29,292 bases of DNA, taken from NCBI GenBank assembly GCA_964651325.1, contig CAZYXP010000018.1, positions 1-29,292 of the forward strand. Reading direction: 5' to 3'. Source of the DNA: JADFOB01 sp964651325. GTDB lineage: Bacteria; Planctomycetota; Phycisphaerae; UBA1845. Under the pieces are notes generated by a model. The model did not search any database, was not told the DNA's origin, and was given only the letters and a program-made list of their open reading frames with translations. Positions 1 through 8,680 of this stretch are shown piece after piece. The stretch's first letter is position 1. Every line of letters begins with the position of its first letter. The translations under genes and the position numbers were made by a program.

Positions 1-1489
1 TCATGCCGTATTGCCCACCGGCCATCCCCTGGCTGACCCGAATCCAGCAGGACGAATCCGCGCCGTAGAGCTTCGGCTCGCCGTTTTCACTACCCGTGCG
101 ATCCCACTTGAATTGTACGCGGACCCGGCCGTACTTGTCGGTATGAATCTCCTCGCCGGAAGGCCCGACGACTATCGCCGTCTGCGCGCCGCGCATCTTC
201 GGCCACGGCGTGATGCGCGGCGGGCGATAGGTCACGCTCGACGGAATGAACTCAAAGCTACAGTCATACACCGGCGCGTCTACGTCTACCGGCGCGAGGC
301 CCGCCGGATCATCCATAAGGTTGGGGACGCTGAGCGCGTCGAGCGGATTGCCGCCCGAAGCCGCGCCGGCGGAAAAAAGGTCATTGGCGACTTGGCCGCC
401 GTGAAATAGCCACTGGGTGCGTGCTCGGTTCGAGGTCCCATCGAAATGGCGCTCGGCGTCCGTGCCCGTGGAGGTTCGCGATGTGGACTGCCGGCCCTGA
501 TGCGTGATCACGGTGATGAGGTATTCGGCGTTGGTGGGCTCCGAGGGATGTTCGGTCAGCGTGAATTTTTTCCCAATCGCAAGCCGGGGCGAGTTGCCCT
601 GGGCCGTGCCGTGAATTCTCGCGGATTCGAATTCCTCCGCGCGAATTTTGGCCAGGCTGCCTCCGAGCCCTTGTTTTTCGTATTCGCCCGGACAATCGAA
701 GAACTCCAGGCTCGTGTCGCGCCCGGAATCGCTGCTTGATTGCAGGTTGAGCTTGGGGTTTTCAAAGGAATAGTCATTGAGCACGACCGCCCCGCTGCGC
801 ACGCATTGGCCTACGCGCAGCCGGTAGATGTGCTCGAGGCCCTCGGCCACGTTGAGCGCCGTCGGGGGGCGGTAGGGGAGTTCGGCGCTTTCGCCCTCGA
901 TGTTGGTGTAGGAATCGGCCGCGTCGGCCACGACCAATTTGTGGGCATCTTGGGTCTGTTCGAAATACCACCGCGCGCCGACTTCCTCCATCAGGCGGCA
1001 GATGAAGTTGTAATCCGTCTCGCGATACTGGACGCAGAATTCTCGCGCATCAAACTCGGTTTTCCAACCGCTCAGATCGAAACGGTCCGTAGGAATACCC
1101 GCCTCGGTGAGCACCGTGGCAACGATTTCCTGGGTGGTCTTCTGTTGGAAAATGCGCGACGTGGTGCGATGGGTTAGGAGCCAAACCTCTGGCACCAGCT
1201 CGAATCGATAGTACGTCTGACCTGCCGTTTCGCCCGTCATCTCAAAGCGGCTCACCACGCCGTGAAACCAACGCGTACCATAGTCGGTGTTGATGCTCAA
1301 CGTGGCGTGCTTGCCTACGACGCTATCAAAGGCGACCGCTTGTTCGGTGGAGGCCACCTCGATCTCGAAGCGGTAGAGCTGACAAAACCCTTCCGTACCC
1401 CGATAGCGGAAGACCAGAAACTGGTCCGGCTCACCATCGGCGAGTTGAAAGGCGATTTGCGCCGCGCTGGTATCTCTCATCAAAGCCAT
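1..1489 (-). CDS. vgrG: VgrG spike protein TssI, N-terminal 496 codons (partial)
   Basis: VgrG forms the trimeric spike that caps the Hcp tube and carries effectors. The reverse strand reads open from an ATG at 1489 to the window edge. The first part (about residues 10-400) resembles the gp27-like fold. It is followed by KYGRVRVQFKWDR, a hallmark of the gp5 OB-fold junction, and by SCWIRVSQGMAGGQYGM at the edge, which is the start of the conserved gp5 segment. The rest of the spike and any C-terminal effector extension or downstream PAAR gene lie outside the window. The start is supported by AGGAG about 8 nt upstream. It follows clpV on the same strand with a gap of 143 bases, in which I see no convincing promoter. 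The family call is certain; the presence of cargo cannot be judged. Confidence 0.95.
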   Translation of the reverse strand, partial: MALMRDTSAAQIAFQLADGEPDQFLVFRYRGTEGFCQLYRFEIEVASTEQAVAFDSVVGKHATLSINTDYGTRWFHGVVSRFEMTGETAGQTYYRFELVPEVWLLTHRTTSRIFQQKTTQEIVATVLTEAGIPTDRFDLSGWKTEFDAREFCVQYRETDYNFICRLMEEVGARWYFEQTQDAHKLVVADAADSYTNIEGESAELPYRPPTALNVAEGLEHIYRLRVGQCVRSGAVVLNDYSFENPKLNLQSSSDSGRDTSLEFFDCPGEYEKQGLGGSLAKIRAEEFESARIHGTAQGNSPRLAIGKKFTLTEHPSEPTNAEYLITVITHQGRQSTSRTSTGTDAERHFDGTSNRARTQWLFHGGQVANDLFSAGAASGGNPLDALSVPNLMDDPAGLAPVDVDAPVYDCSFEFIPSSVTYRPPRITPWPKMRGAQTAIVVGPSGEEIHTDKYGRVRVQFKWDRTGSENGEPKLYGADSSCWIRVSQGMAGGQYGM

Positions 1490-1632
1490 GTCACGAGGCT
1501 CCTACGCACTAAGACCGCAACCGTGCAACGCGATCTGAGGCCAAAATTCCCGAAAAAAGATGCGGGGGGTTCTCTCTAAGGTTATAGACAACGCAATTCA
1601 CACGACGTTAGCGTGTTGTGGACAACGCCGCA
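1490..1632 (-). other. clpV-vgrG intergenic gap with short inverted repeats
   Basis: The gap holds GTTGTGGACAAC, an inverted repeat with 5-bp arms near 1613-1624, and a weak ACACG/CGTGT stem near 1600-1615. The octamer GACAACGC occurs twice. A TATAAC box on the minus strand lacks a good -35 partner. There is no stem followed by a T-run, so I see no terminator. The repeats could be an operator or chance. Confidence 0.25.
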
Positions 1633-4341
1633 CTATTTTGCATCCTCAAACGTATATACAAATTCACCTGCTTCGTTGACACCCATGGTGAGCGAAGCCG
1701 GCATGTCCTCTTGCGTCATTTTTTCGAGTAACGCGATGGACAACTCGGGCGTGATGGCCTGATCGATGAGGTGGTCGATCTGGCGCGCGCCAATATCGAC
1801 CTGGGTACACTGCGCGGCCATGGCCGGGTAGACGGCCTCGTCGGCGTTGAACGTCATCTTGTGGGCCGCGGTGACGCGGCGCCCGAGTTTCGCCAATTTG
1901 AGCTCGGCGATGTTCTGGAGGACATCATCGCCGAGCGTGAAGAACGGAATCACCGTCATTCTCGCGACCAAGGCCGGCTTCAAGTGTTCCCGCAGGTGCG
2001 GATAAATCGCCTCCTTGAGATCATCGATGTTTACTTCTTCGCCCGATTCGCACATGGCCTGAATGGCATCGGTCCCGAGATTGCTCGTCATGATGATGAC
2101 GGTATTCTTGAAGTTGATCACCCGGCCCTCGCCGTCGGCCAGGCTGCCCTTGTCGAACACCTGATAGAACAGGTTCATTACATCCGGGTGGGCTTTCTCG
2201 ATTTCATCCAAAAGGACGACCGAATAAGGATGCTGGCGAACCGCTTCCGTGAGCACGCCGCCCTCGCCATACCCCACATATCCGGGCGGCGAGCCCTTCA
2301 ACTGCGAAACGGTGTGCTTCTCCATGAACTCCGACATGTTGATCGAGGTAAGGAATTGATCCCCGCCGAAAAGCAGATCGGCCACCGCCAGCGCCAATTC
2401 CGTCTTGCCGACGCCACTGGGGCCAACGCAGAGAAACACGCCCATGGGTTGCTCCGGATTCCCGATGCCCGCCTTGGCCGTCCGAAGCTTCTGCGAGATG
2501 ATCGAAAGGGCGTGGTCTTGGCCGACCACGCGAGCCCGCAGACGATCTTCCATGTTGAGTGTGGCTTCGATCTCGTCTTTGACCATGTTGCCGATGGGGA
2601 TGCCGGTCCAGTCTGAAACGATGTCCGCGACGGCGCCCCCATCCACATGCGGGTGCAGCAGCGCGTCGTCGCCCTGCATTTCCTCAAGCGCGGCCATGGC
2701 TTGATCGATTTCAGCTCTGAGGGCGGCTTCGTCCACCGGTTCTTTCGCCGGCTTGGACGCGCCCTCCGCTTCGCCTTTGGCTTTGCCGTTGGAGTCGCCG
2801 TCAGCCTCATCGTCGGCCTGACCGGCTAACCTCGCTCGGAGCGCGATGATGTTCTTGACGGCCTCCCGTTCCCTATTCCATTGTTCATCCAGCTTCTCGC
2901 GATCCACCAGCAGCTGTTCGCGCTGCCCGCGCAACTCGTCCACCAAGCCCGCCTCAGGCGTCACGCCGGAGGCTTCATCCCTCAAAATTGCCGTGATCGC
3001 CGTGTCCAAGTGGCTCAATTCTCTATCCATGTCGTCCAGCTTGGCCGGCGGCGTACTCATGGCGACGCACACCCGTGCCGAGGCCGTATCGAGCAGGTCC
3101 ACAGCCTTGTCAGGCAGAAACCGACCACTGATGTAGCGTTTAGAAAGCGCCGCCGCAGCGGATACCGCTTCATCCAGCACCAGCACTTTGTGGTGTTTCT
3201 CGTACTTTTCTTTCAGGCCTCGGAGCATGACCACCGCGTCTTCCACGCTGGGTTCGTCGCAACGCACCAGTTGGAATCGGCGTTCGAGCGCGGCGTCTTT
3301 TTCGAAGTATTTCTTGTATTCCGCCCAGGTCGTGGCGGCGCAGGTACGCAGTTCTCCGCGGGCGAGCGCCGGCTTGAGCAAGTTGGCCGCGTCCCCGCCC
3401 CCGGCGGCTCCGCCGGCGCCGATCAGCGTGTGCGCTTCGTCGATAAACGTGATGATCGGTACTTCGCTGCCTTTGATCTCCTTGATGACATTCTTCAACC
3501 GGTTCTCAAATTCGCCTTTGACGCTGGCGCCGGCCTGAAGCAGCCCCATGTCCAGGGATACCAACTTGACCCCACGGAGCGTCGGCGGCACGTCGCCCTT
3601 GACAATTCTCAGTGCCAACCCTTCGACAATCGCCGTCTTGCCCGTCCCTGGCTCGCCGACCAGGATGGGGTTGTTCTTTCGACGCCTCGCAAAAATGTCG
3701 ATCATCTGACGAATTTCGTGGTCGCGGGCGAACACGGGATCGATCTCGCCGGCTTCAGCCTTAGCGGTAAGATCGACCGTGAATTTATCCAACGCGGATC
3801 CGTCGATGGGCGCGCCGTTGTCACCGCCGACCTCCCCGGCCGCGCCTTCGGCGTCAGCGGCGGTGGAGCCCAAGACGATTTCGTGGAAATGGTCGCGGAG
3901 TTGGTCGACGTCAATGCGCTCCAGCTCCTGCGTAAACTCGTTGACGCGTGAGTGCGTAGGATTCAGCACGAATGCCAACAGCAGCAAACCGGGGCGAATT
4001 TTTTCGATTCTCGCTTCGTCCGCCATGACAGACGCGGATTGAAACAGCTCGATGACCTTGGGCGATAGGGCGGGGCGGCCGCGGTGCCCGGTGCGCAATT
4101 CCTCTAAGATGTGCTGCAAGGCGCGCCGAACCTGCGCCCGATCAACCTTAAACGTTTCCAAGATCCGCGTGATGTCTCCGCCTGTGTCATCGAGCAGGCG
4201 CAGAAGCAAGTGATCCGGATTGACCTCATAATGGCTGCGCGAAACGCACAGTGACGTGGCGCCCTGCAAACAGGTGGTGCAGGCCTTGTCAAACCGGGGG
4301 AGAAGTTTGCGTAAGTCGTCGGTCTTCGCTGCAGTCGACAT
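1633..4341 (-). CDS. clpV: ClpV (TssH), AAA+ ATPase that disassembles the contracted sheath
   Basis: ClpV is a cytosolic hexameric disaggregase that unfolds contracted TssB/TssC sheath so subunits can be reused. The 902-residue product has the expected layout. An N-terminal Clp repeat domain covers about residues 10-160. The first ATPase domain has Walker A GEPGTGKT at 229-236 and Walker B around residues 296-302 (IITFIDE). The second has Walker A GPSGVGKT at 640-647 and Walker B VVLLDE at 708-713. Both nucleotide sites look intact. The T6SS context favours ClpV over housekeeping ClpB, and the N-domain diverges from ClpB. An acidic, Gly/Lys/Ala-rich insertion at about 507-538 sits in the middle coiled-coil region and looks disordered. 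The ribosome site is weak (GGA about 10 nt upstream). tssG ends 79 bases upstream in the same direction. Confidence 0.95.
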   Translation of the reverse strand: MSTAAKTDDLRKLLPRFDKACTTCLQGATSLCVSRSHYEVNPDHLLLRLLDDTGGDITRILETFKVDRAQVRRALQHILEELRTGHRGRPALSPKVIELFQSASVMADEARIEKIRPGLLLLAFVLNPTHSRVNEFTQELERIDVDQLRDHFHEIVLGSTAADAEGAAGEVGGDNGAPIDGSALDKFTVDLTAKAEAGEIDPVFARDHEIRQMIDIFARRRKNNPILVGEPGTGKTAIVEGLALRIVKGDVPPTLRGVKLVSLDMGLLQAGASVKGEFENRLKNVIKEIKGSEVPIITFIDEAHTLIGAGGAAGGGDAANLLKPALARGELRTCAATTWAEYKKYFEKDAALERRFQLVRCDEPSVEDAVVMLRGLKEKYEKHHKVLVLDEAVSAAAALSKRYISGRFLPDKAVDLLDTASARVCVAMSTPPAKLDDMDRELSHLDTAITAILRDEASGVTPEAGLVDELRGQREQLLVDREKLDEQWNREREAVKNIIALRARLAGQADDEADGDSNGKAKGEAEGASKPAKEPVDEAALRAEIDQAMAALEEMQGDDALLHPHVDGGAVADIVSDWTGIPIGNMVKDEIEATLNMEDRLRARVVGQDHALSIISQKLRTAKAGIGNPEQPMGVFLCVGPSGVGKTELALAVADLLFGGDQFLTSINMSEFMEKHTVSQLKGSPPGYVGYGEGGVLTEAVRQHPYSVVLLDEIEKAHPDVMNLFYQVFDKGSLADGEGRVINFKNTVIIMTSNLGTDAIQAMCESGEEVNIDDLKEAIYPHLREHLKPALVARMTVIPFFTLGDDVLQNIAELKLAKLGRRVTAAHKMTFNADEAVYPAMAAQCTQVDIGARQIDHLIDQAITPELSIALLEKMTQEDMPASLTMGVNEAGEFVYTFEDAK

Positions 4342-4420
4342 AAAATCAATCCGATGTTGCGGTCCGCCCTAACACAACCCTTGTGCTTCGGGCCAACCTG
4401 AGTCTATCTCTCAATTGCGG

Positions 4421-5590
4421 CTATAACGTCGCAAGAATCTCGCCTCCGCCAGCCGTGGCCGCTTCGGCGTCGTACGCGTCCGATTCGACACACGGCGTCG
4501 AGGTGGACTCCAAGATCACCGAGGTGGCGCCCAGCGGCTGGGTGGTCGCCCAGCTTGTGTAGCCCAGCCGTCCAATCGTCGGATCCACGCCCAACGCAAA
4601 CTCCGGAACCGCGTTCGGCTCCAGCTTGATTTCCAATGAAAACGACAGCGGATCCGCGCAATAAAGTTGCACGATAGCGCTTGTCTCGGAAAACGCCGGA
4701 CCGTCCGGAAGAAAGGCCTGAAACACCTCCCAATTCACCGGTCCAATGGTGATGTTGAACGCGCCATTCAGGTCGTAGATTTCCTCGCCGATTGTCAGGT
4801 TTACGCCCAGCATGCTGTTTTTCTGACCGATTCGGTTCATGTCGCCTGGGGCGATGGAAACCCAACGACCCACGCACTGTTGGACCGAAACATCCAAGCT
4901 CTGCCAATAGTCGGTGAGGATGCCCTCGAGGACGGCCGCGGACTTAGGATGCTGCGTCATGGATCCGGCATACCGGATCATCCGAGTCGGCGACACGCCG
5001 TAGGTTTCCGGGCCGTGATCCGGAGACAGGCCGATCAACCAACGCAGATAGTCGCTAATCCGATCCCGCCCGGCCATGCCGAATTGCATCGGATATCGAT
5101 ACTTGAGCCAGGCGCGGTAGAAAAGCCCGGTCACGCGGTTGTGGAACACATCGAGAAAGTCGCGAACCGGCGCCGCGCCGTCACAGGCCGGCTCACCAGC
5201 AGGAACGCCGCCGCCGGTCGTCTGATCCGGGAGGTTGGCGGCCGTGTCGACCTGCCGAAGCACGTCTACCGAATAATGCAACGGAAGCGGGGTACTTACT
5301 CCGTACAGCCCGAGAAACGTCACGTCGATCTGGTAAAAAGTTTCACCGGTTTGCGGGTGCTCATATTCAGCAATGCGCCGCACATCGGTCGACGGGAATC
5401 CCAGGGAAACGTCCGGGCGAAAACGGAAGGCCTCTCGCTCCACCGGACCGCGGTGGCCTACCGGCTCGTGATCGGGCAACAGACGCTCGAGAAGCCAGAC
5501 CGCCTTGAAAAAATCGTAGCGGTGGCCTTCGTCCACGAGGCGGGCCAACAGACGCTCCCGCTCGGTCTTTAGATCGGCATTCGTGCCCAT
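4421..5590 (-). CDS. tssG: TssG baseplate wedge protein (ImpH family)
   Basis: TssG joins TssE, TssF and TssK in the T6SS baseplate wedge, which docks on the membrane complex and starts sheath growth. The 389-residue protein shows the family N-terminal pattern (YDFFKAVWLLERLLPD at residues 24-39), the FRFRPDVSLGFPSTDV strand near 56-71 and the FLGLYGVSTPLPLHYS block near 93-108. It is slightly longer than many proteobacterial homologues (typically about 330-360). The ATG lies 2 bases after the tssF stop, and a G-run in the tssF end can serve as its ribosome site, so the two genes are probably translationally coupled. This fits the fixed stoichiometry of TssF and TssG in the wedge. Family assignment is secure from sequence and neighbours. 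Confidence 0.93.
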   Translation of the reverse strand: MGTNADLKTERERLLARLVDEGHRYDFFKAVWLLERLLPDHEPVGHRGPVEREAFRFRPDVSLGFPSTDVRRIAEYEHPQTGETFYQIDVTFLGLYGVSTPLPLHYSVDVLRQVDTAANLPDQTTGGGVPAGEPACDGAAPVRDFLDVFHNRVTGLFYRAWLKYRYPMQFGMAGRDRISDYLRWLIGLSPDHGPETYGVSPTRMIRYAGSMTQHPKSAAVLEGILTDYWQSLDVSVQQCVGRWVSIAPGDMNRIGQKNSMLGVNLTIGEEIYDLNGAFNITIGPVNWEVFQAFLPDGPAFSETSAIVQLYCADPLSFSLEIKLEPNAVPEFALGVDPTIGRLGYTSWATTQPLGATSVILESTSTPCVESDAYDAEAATAGGGEILATL

Positions 5591-5592
5591 CG

Positions 5593-7404
5593 CTAGAGCC
5601 CCCCCCGTGTCACCGTAGGACTATGCTGCTCACCCCAACGCGGCGGGAACTCGTGAACCTGACCATTGCGCGTGAAGCGAGCCGTGATTTGGGTAAACGC
5701 GTTGATCGTCGCGTACAGCGCGATAAAGCGATCAAGGATGCTGGCGAACAAGTAGGCGTCACCCTCGCCGGCAAAGCGATCTTCGTCCAGCTCGATTTCA
5801 ACCGCCGTGCCGCGGACGGAGGAGCCGCAAAGCAATCGCTCCGCAAACGTTGATCGTACGCTGACGATCCCCTCCATCATTCGTTCCTGCGCCAGCGCAC
5901 GCTGGGCGTCGAATTCCGATTGGAAATCATACAAGCGCAGCAACTCCTTGAGATGCTCCGCATCCGTCAGCGATACGTAATTCAGCGACATGTGCGAAAT
6001 AAGCCGCCAATGAAGCGATTTGCCCAGCGGCGGGCTCGTGTTCGGCGTCGGCTTGATCAGATTGCGAAAGGTCAGGCCCGCCGGGGATGTGTCGGTAGGC
6101 TCGCAGATGTCCGACGCGCGCAGTGCCATGGGCAGATCGCGATTGGTGCAGGTTAGTTCGATGGACATCGTTTCTTCGGCGGGCACTTGCTCGGTCCGCG
6201 ATCCGGGCACGAACGAAACATAGGTGTCGGTGCCGAAGCGCAAATCGTGCGTGACCACGTTGGGCTTCAAGTGAGTTTGGTAGTATGCCGTCCCCTCGGG
6301 CGTATCGACCATGGCGTGGCGGAACGAATAGAATGGCTCATAGCGCCGCGTCTCCAAGGATTCGGTCTGAGCAAGGCCCGCCACCTCGTCGACTGAAAAG
6401 ATTTCCAGGTGTCGCCTATCGGACACGCCGACCTTGCTCGGCAAGAGTAAGTGTTCCGTCCGGTCGTGCTTGGCGCGAATCGGGTCGGCCGGGTGCTCAA
6501 ACAGGTTGACGATCGGCACACAATGCAGCCGCACGTTTTCGCGAGATACCATGGGGTAGCTCTCGAGCAGGCGGTTGAACGTGAAGGCGACCTCGACGGT
6601 CTGCTCCAAACCGAGCGATTCAATCGCCCGATCCAAACCGGCAACCTTGACGAACAGGAATCGCTCCTTGAAGGCGAAGTACTCCTGGAGCAAGCGGTAT
6701 CCCGCAAACGAGCGGGCGGGATAGGGCAGCACGCCCTCGGCCCGATCAAGCCCGGCCGGCTGGACATGGCTTGCGTCCAGCTCAAACTCCTTGCGGTCGT
6801 GCCGGGTGGATCCATCGCTGACGGTGATATGGTCTACATGCGCGGAAAGCAATAGGTACAACGCAAACGAGGCGGCCGGATCTCCCGCAAGATGGAACTG
6901 AACCGTATCGAGCTCGATGTCAGCCAGCGTCACCTTGGCCGACGTACGCAGGAAGAGCCGTAGTCGCACCGGGCTGGCCGCGATGGTTTCCAGTTGAACG
7001 TCCGATATGCTCCAGGGGCGAATCTTCACAGGCCACGCGGAGCGATACTGACAGCGTGTGCCATCGACCTCGACGCTGGCGAATCCGGCGCCTTTTTCCA
7101 CCGGCAATGGCGCCTGCATCGCCTCAAGATCGGGAATCATCTCCAGCACGCTCATCGACGGGATGGGGCGCAGGTAGTGCGGCCAAAGAAGTGACAACAT
7201 CGTCGCGGTCACTTCGGGAAGATCGTCGTCGAGCCTCTGCCGGACTCGACCGCAGAGAAAGGCCACGCCTTCAAGCAATCGCTCTACATCGGGGTCGCTT
7301 CCGCGGTCGCCGAGATAACGCGCGATTTCCGGATTCGCCCGGGCGAACTCAGGGCCGACGTCCCGCAGATAGCGAAGCTCGTCCTGATAATAGGTATTGC
7401 TCAC
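5593..7404 (-). CDS. tssF: TssF baseplate wedge protein (ImpG family)
   Basis: TssF is the largest wedge subunit of the T6SS baseplate and binds TssG as a 2:1 complex. The product begins with the family signature VSNTYYQDELRYLRDV, followed by FARANPEIARYL, LEGVAFLCGRV and MLSLLWPHYLRPIPSM, all typical of TssF. From the GTG at 7404 the protein has 603 residues, a normal length. The frame can be extended to a TTG at 7464 that overlaps the tssE stop (TTGA). The extra 20 residues have no counterpart in the family, and GGAAGG lies about 11 nt before the GTG, so I prefer 7404. An in-frame GTG at 7416 is a further alternative. tssE precedes it and tssG follows it almost without gaps. Confidence 0.93.
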   Translation of the reverse strand: MSNTYYQDELRYLRDVGPEFARANPEIARYLGDRGSDPDVERLLEGVAFLCGRVRQRLDDDLPEVTATMLSLLWPHYLRPIPSMSVLEMIPDLEAMQAPLPVEKGAGFASVEVDGTRCQYRSAWPVKIRPWSISDVQLETIAASPVRLRLFLRTSAKVTLADIELDTVQFHLAGDPAASFALYLLLSAHVDHITVSDGSTRHDRKEFELDASHVQPAGLDRAEGVLPYPARSFAGYRLLQEYFAFKERFLFVKVAGLDRAIESLGLEQTVEVAFTFNRLLESYPMVSRENVRLHCVPIVNLFEHPADPIRAKHDRTEHLLLPSKVGVSDRRHLEIFSVDEVAGLAQTESLETRRYEPFYSFRHAMVDTPEGTAYYQTHLKPNVVTHDLRFGTDTYVSFVPGSRTEQVPAEETMSIELTCTNRDLPMALRASDICEPTDTSPAGLTFRNLIKPTPNTSPPLGKSLHWRLISHMSLNYVSLTDAEHLKELLRLYDFQSEFDAQRALAQERMMEGIVSVRSTFAERLLCGSSVRGTAVEIELDEDRFAGEGDAYLFASILDRFIALYATINAFTQITARFTRNGQVHEFPPRWGEQHSPTVTRGGL

Positions 7405-7460
7405 CTCGCGCGTCACCTTCCGCTTTGGAACATCGAAAAACCCGGCAATCGCGCCAGCTG

Positions 7461-7889
7461 TCAATCGCTAACGTCAAACTCGCCGGAACCTCTAACTTCG
7501 GTTTCGTACCAAACCTTGTGGTCGCCGGACTGGCTTCGCAACACCGCGTCCACGCGATAGGCCCATACTTGATCCCGCTCCTCATCCAGGACCCGCGAGA
7601 CCCGAATGCGCCGCAACCGCGGTTCATACTTCTCGATGGCCTGCCGAATCGCCTTCTCGACGGTGGTCGCGTGGTCTCCGGTGCCGATCGTCAAATCGGT
7701 CAGCGCCGGCAGCCCGTACTCGGGCATGGCTTCACTCATGCCGTGTCGTGCGTTGAGAATACGTGCGAGTTGGCGACGTACGGATTCCATCAGCGCGTCC
7801 AGGTCTTCCTCCGCCGAGGGTTGAACCCGACTACGCCCGCCTTGCCCCGCATCCGCAAGCCGCTCTAGCAGCGTCTTTTCTCGTGCCAT
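7461..7889 (-). CDS. tssE: TssE baseplate protein (gp25-like)
   Basis: TssE is the small gp25-like baseplate protein that links the wedge to the first sheath ring and nucleates sheath polymerisation. The 142-residue product matches the family length. It carries the landmark segment NARHGMSEAMPEYGLPALTD around residues 46-65, equivalent to the N-R-G...YGLPDLTD motif of TssE proteins, and the C-terminal strands expected of a gp25 fold. The basic, charged N-terminus (MAREKTLLERL) resembles TssE starts. A GAGG about 12 nt upstream is the best ribosome site. It is followed by tssF and preceded, after a 139-base gap containing a strong stem-loop, by hcp. Confidence 0.92.
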   Translation of the reverse strand: MAREKTLLERLADAGQGGRSRVQPSAEEDLDALMESVRRQLARILNARHGMSEAMPEYGLPALTDLTIGTGDHATTVEKAIRQAIEKYEPRLRRIRVSRVLDEERDQVWAYRVDAVLRSQSGDHKVWYETEVRGSGEFDVSD

Positions 7890-7965
7890 GAGCAGAGCAT
7901 CCTCGCCCGCGTATCATCTTCTCCCCGACAAGCGAGATAGGGAACAACGGCCGTGGAAAGCCGGC

Positions 7966-7997
7966 CCCGCGCGGCGCTAAGCGACGCGCCGCACGGG
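7966..7997 (-). other. Intercistronic stem-loop between hcp and tssE
   Basis: Arms 7966-7977 and 7986-7997 form a 12-bp stem around an 8-nt loop. One position (7970/7993) is C-A on the plus strand but G-U in minus-strand RNA, so the stem is fully paired only in the transcript of the T6SS operon. There is no U-run after it in the direction of transcription. It is therefore more likely an attenuator, an RNase stop or a 3'-end stabiliser for hcp mRNA than a classical intrinsic terminator. The structural role is inferred. Confidence 0.6.
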
Positions 7998-8028
7998 AAC
8001 GGATGATTCCTGATGCCATTCCAATCCA

Positions 8029-8508
8029 TTAGCCGCCACCGGGCGCGCGCCACTTGTCCATCTCGACGACGCTGTCCGGCATCCAGTTCCACTCCATCTC
8101 CTCGTAGACAAAGCTGTACTGGACCATGTGACGGTACGATTCGTTGGCTGGAAGGAAGCTCATCGGCATGTAGGGCGATGCATCCACTACGCGGGCCTGG
8201 CGAAGCGTGATCTCGTAATACTTAGCCTCGCTGCGCGTACTTGGATCGATCCGGTAAAACTCGAGAATCACTTCCGCGAGATTCTGACCGGTGCACAAAG
8301 CCTTGTGCAGCCCCGGCGTGGACTTGTCCAACGAAGCAACCACCCGCAAAGGCGCGTGAACGCGTACGCCGGTGGCTTGGCCCGTCGTCAGATCGACAGG
8401 CTGATGAATGTGATGCTCGACCTCGAAAACGTCGATCGTGTCCTCACGACCTTCCTTTTCGCTCGAACCGGGATACTCGCCGACTCGCAGATTACATGGG
8501 GTTGGCAT
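8029..8508 (-). CDS. hcp: Hcp inner tube protein (TssD)
   Basis: Hcp forms hexameric rings stacked into the tube that is fired out of the cell. It also serves as chaperone and carrier for small effectors. The 159-residue product has the Hcp length and the expected strand pattern, including HHIHQPVDLTTGQATGVRVH (residues 32-51), LCTGQNLAEVILEFYR and YYEITLRQARVVDASPYMP. Its start is MPTPCNLRVGEY at 8508, preceded by AAAGGAATG at a good distance. An upstream ATG at 8556 would add 16 residues not found in the family and lies inside a stem-loop. hcp is separated from tssC by about 500 non-coding bases that carry a sigma-54-like site, suggesting separate, stronger expression of this high-copy protein. 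Confidence 0.93.
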   Translation of the reverse strand: MPTPCNLRVGEYPGSSEKEGREDTIDVFEVEHHIHQPVDLTTGQATGVRVHAPLRVVASLDKSTPGLHKALCTGQNLAEVILEFYRIDPSTRSEAKYYEITLRQARVVDASPYMPMSFLPANESYRHMVQYSFVYEEMEWNWMPDSVVEMDKWRAPGGG

Positions 8509-8542
8509 GGTTATGCATTCCTTTCGTTTCAACCGCCCAAAC

Positions 8543-8568
8543 AGCCAGACCCCCACGCGGGGGCGGCT
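8543..8568 (-). other. Stem-loop in the hcp leader
   Basis: CCCCC (8550-8554) and GGGGG (8559-8563) pair around a 4-nt loop. The stem is extended by AGCC (8543-8546) with GGCT (8565-8568) across a small internal loop. It lies about 35 bases upstream of the hcp start and just upstream of its ribosome site. It could protect the 5' end of the abundant hcp mRNA or affect translation; neither is shown. Confidence 0.45.
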
Positions 8569-8680
8569 ATCTCGGTCATGCTTTTTTCAAAATGACGCAA
8601 CGATGCTTGGTTCGTTATTCAACCGGGCGCTTCGCACTCCAAACAGCTTGGCCAATGCGATGCGGACGTACTATGCCTTT

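Noticed and set aside
4342..4420. Sigma-54 promoter for clpV
   Set aside because: Only scattered GC/CC spacings fit; neither box resembles TGGCAC or TTGC.
7405..7464. Extended tssF start at TTG 7464
   Set aside because: The added 20 residues do not match TssF N-termini, while the family signature begins at the GTG at 7404.
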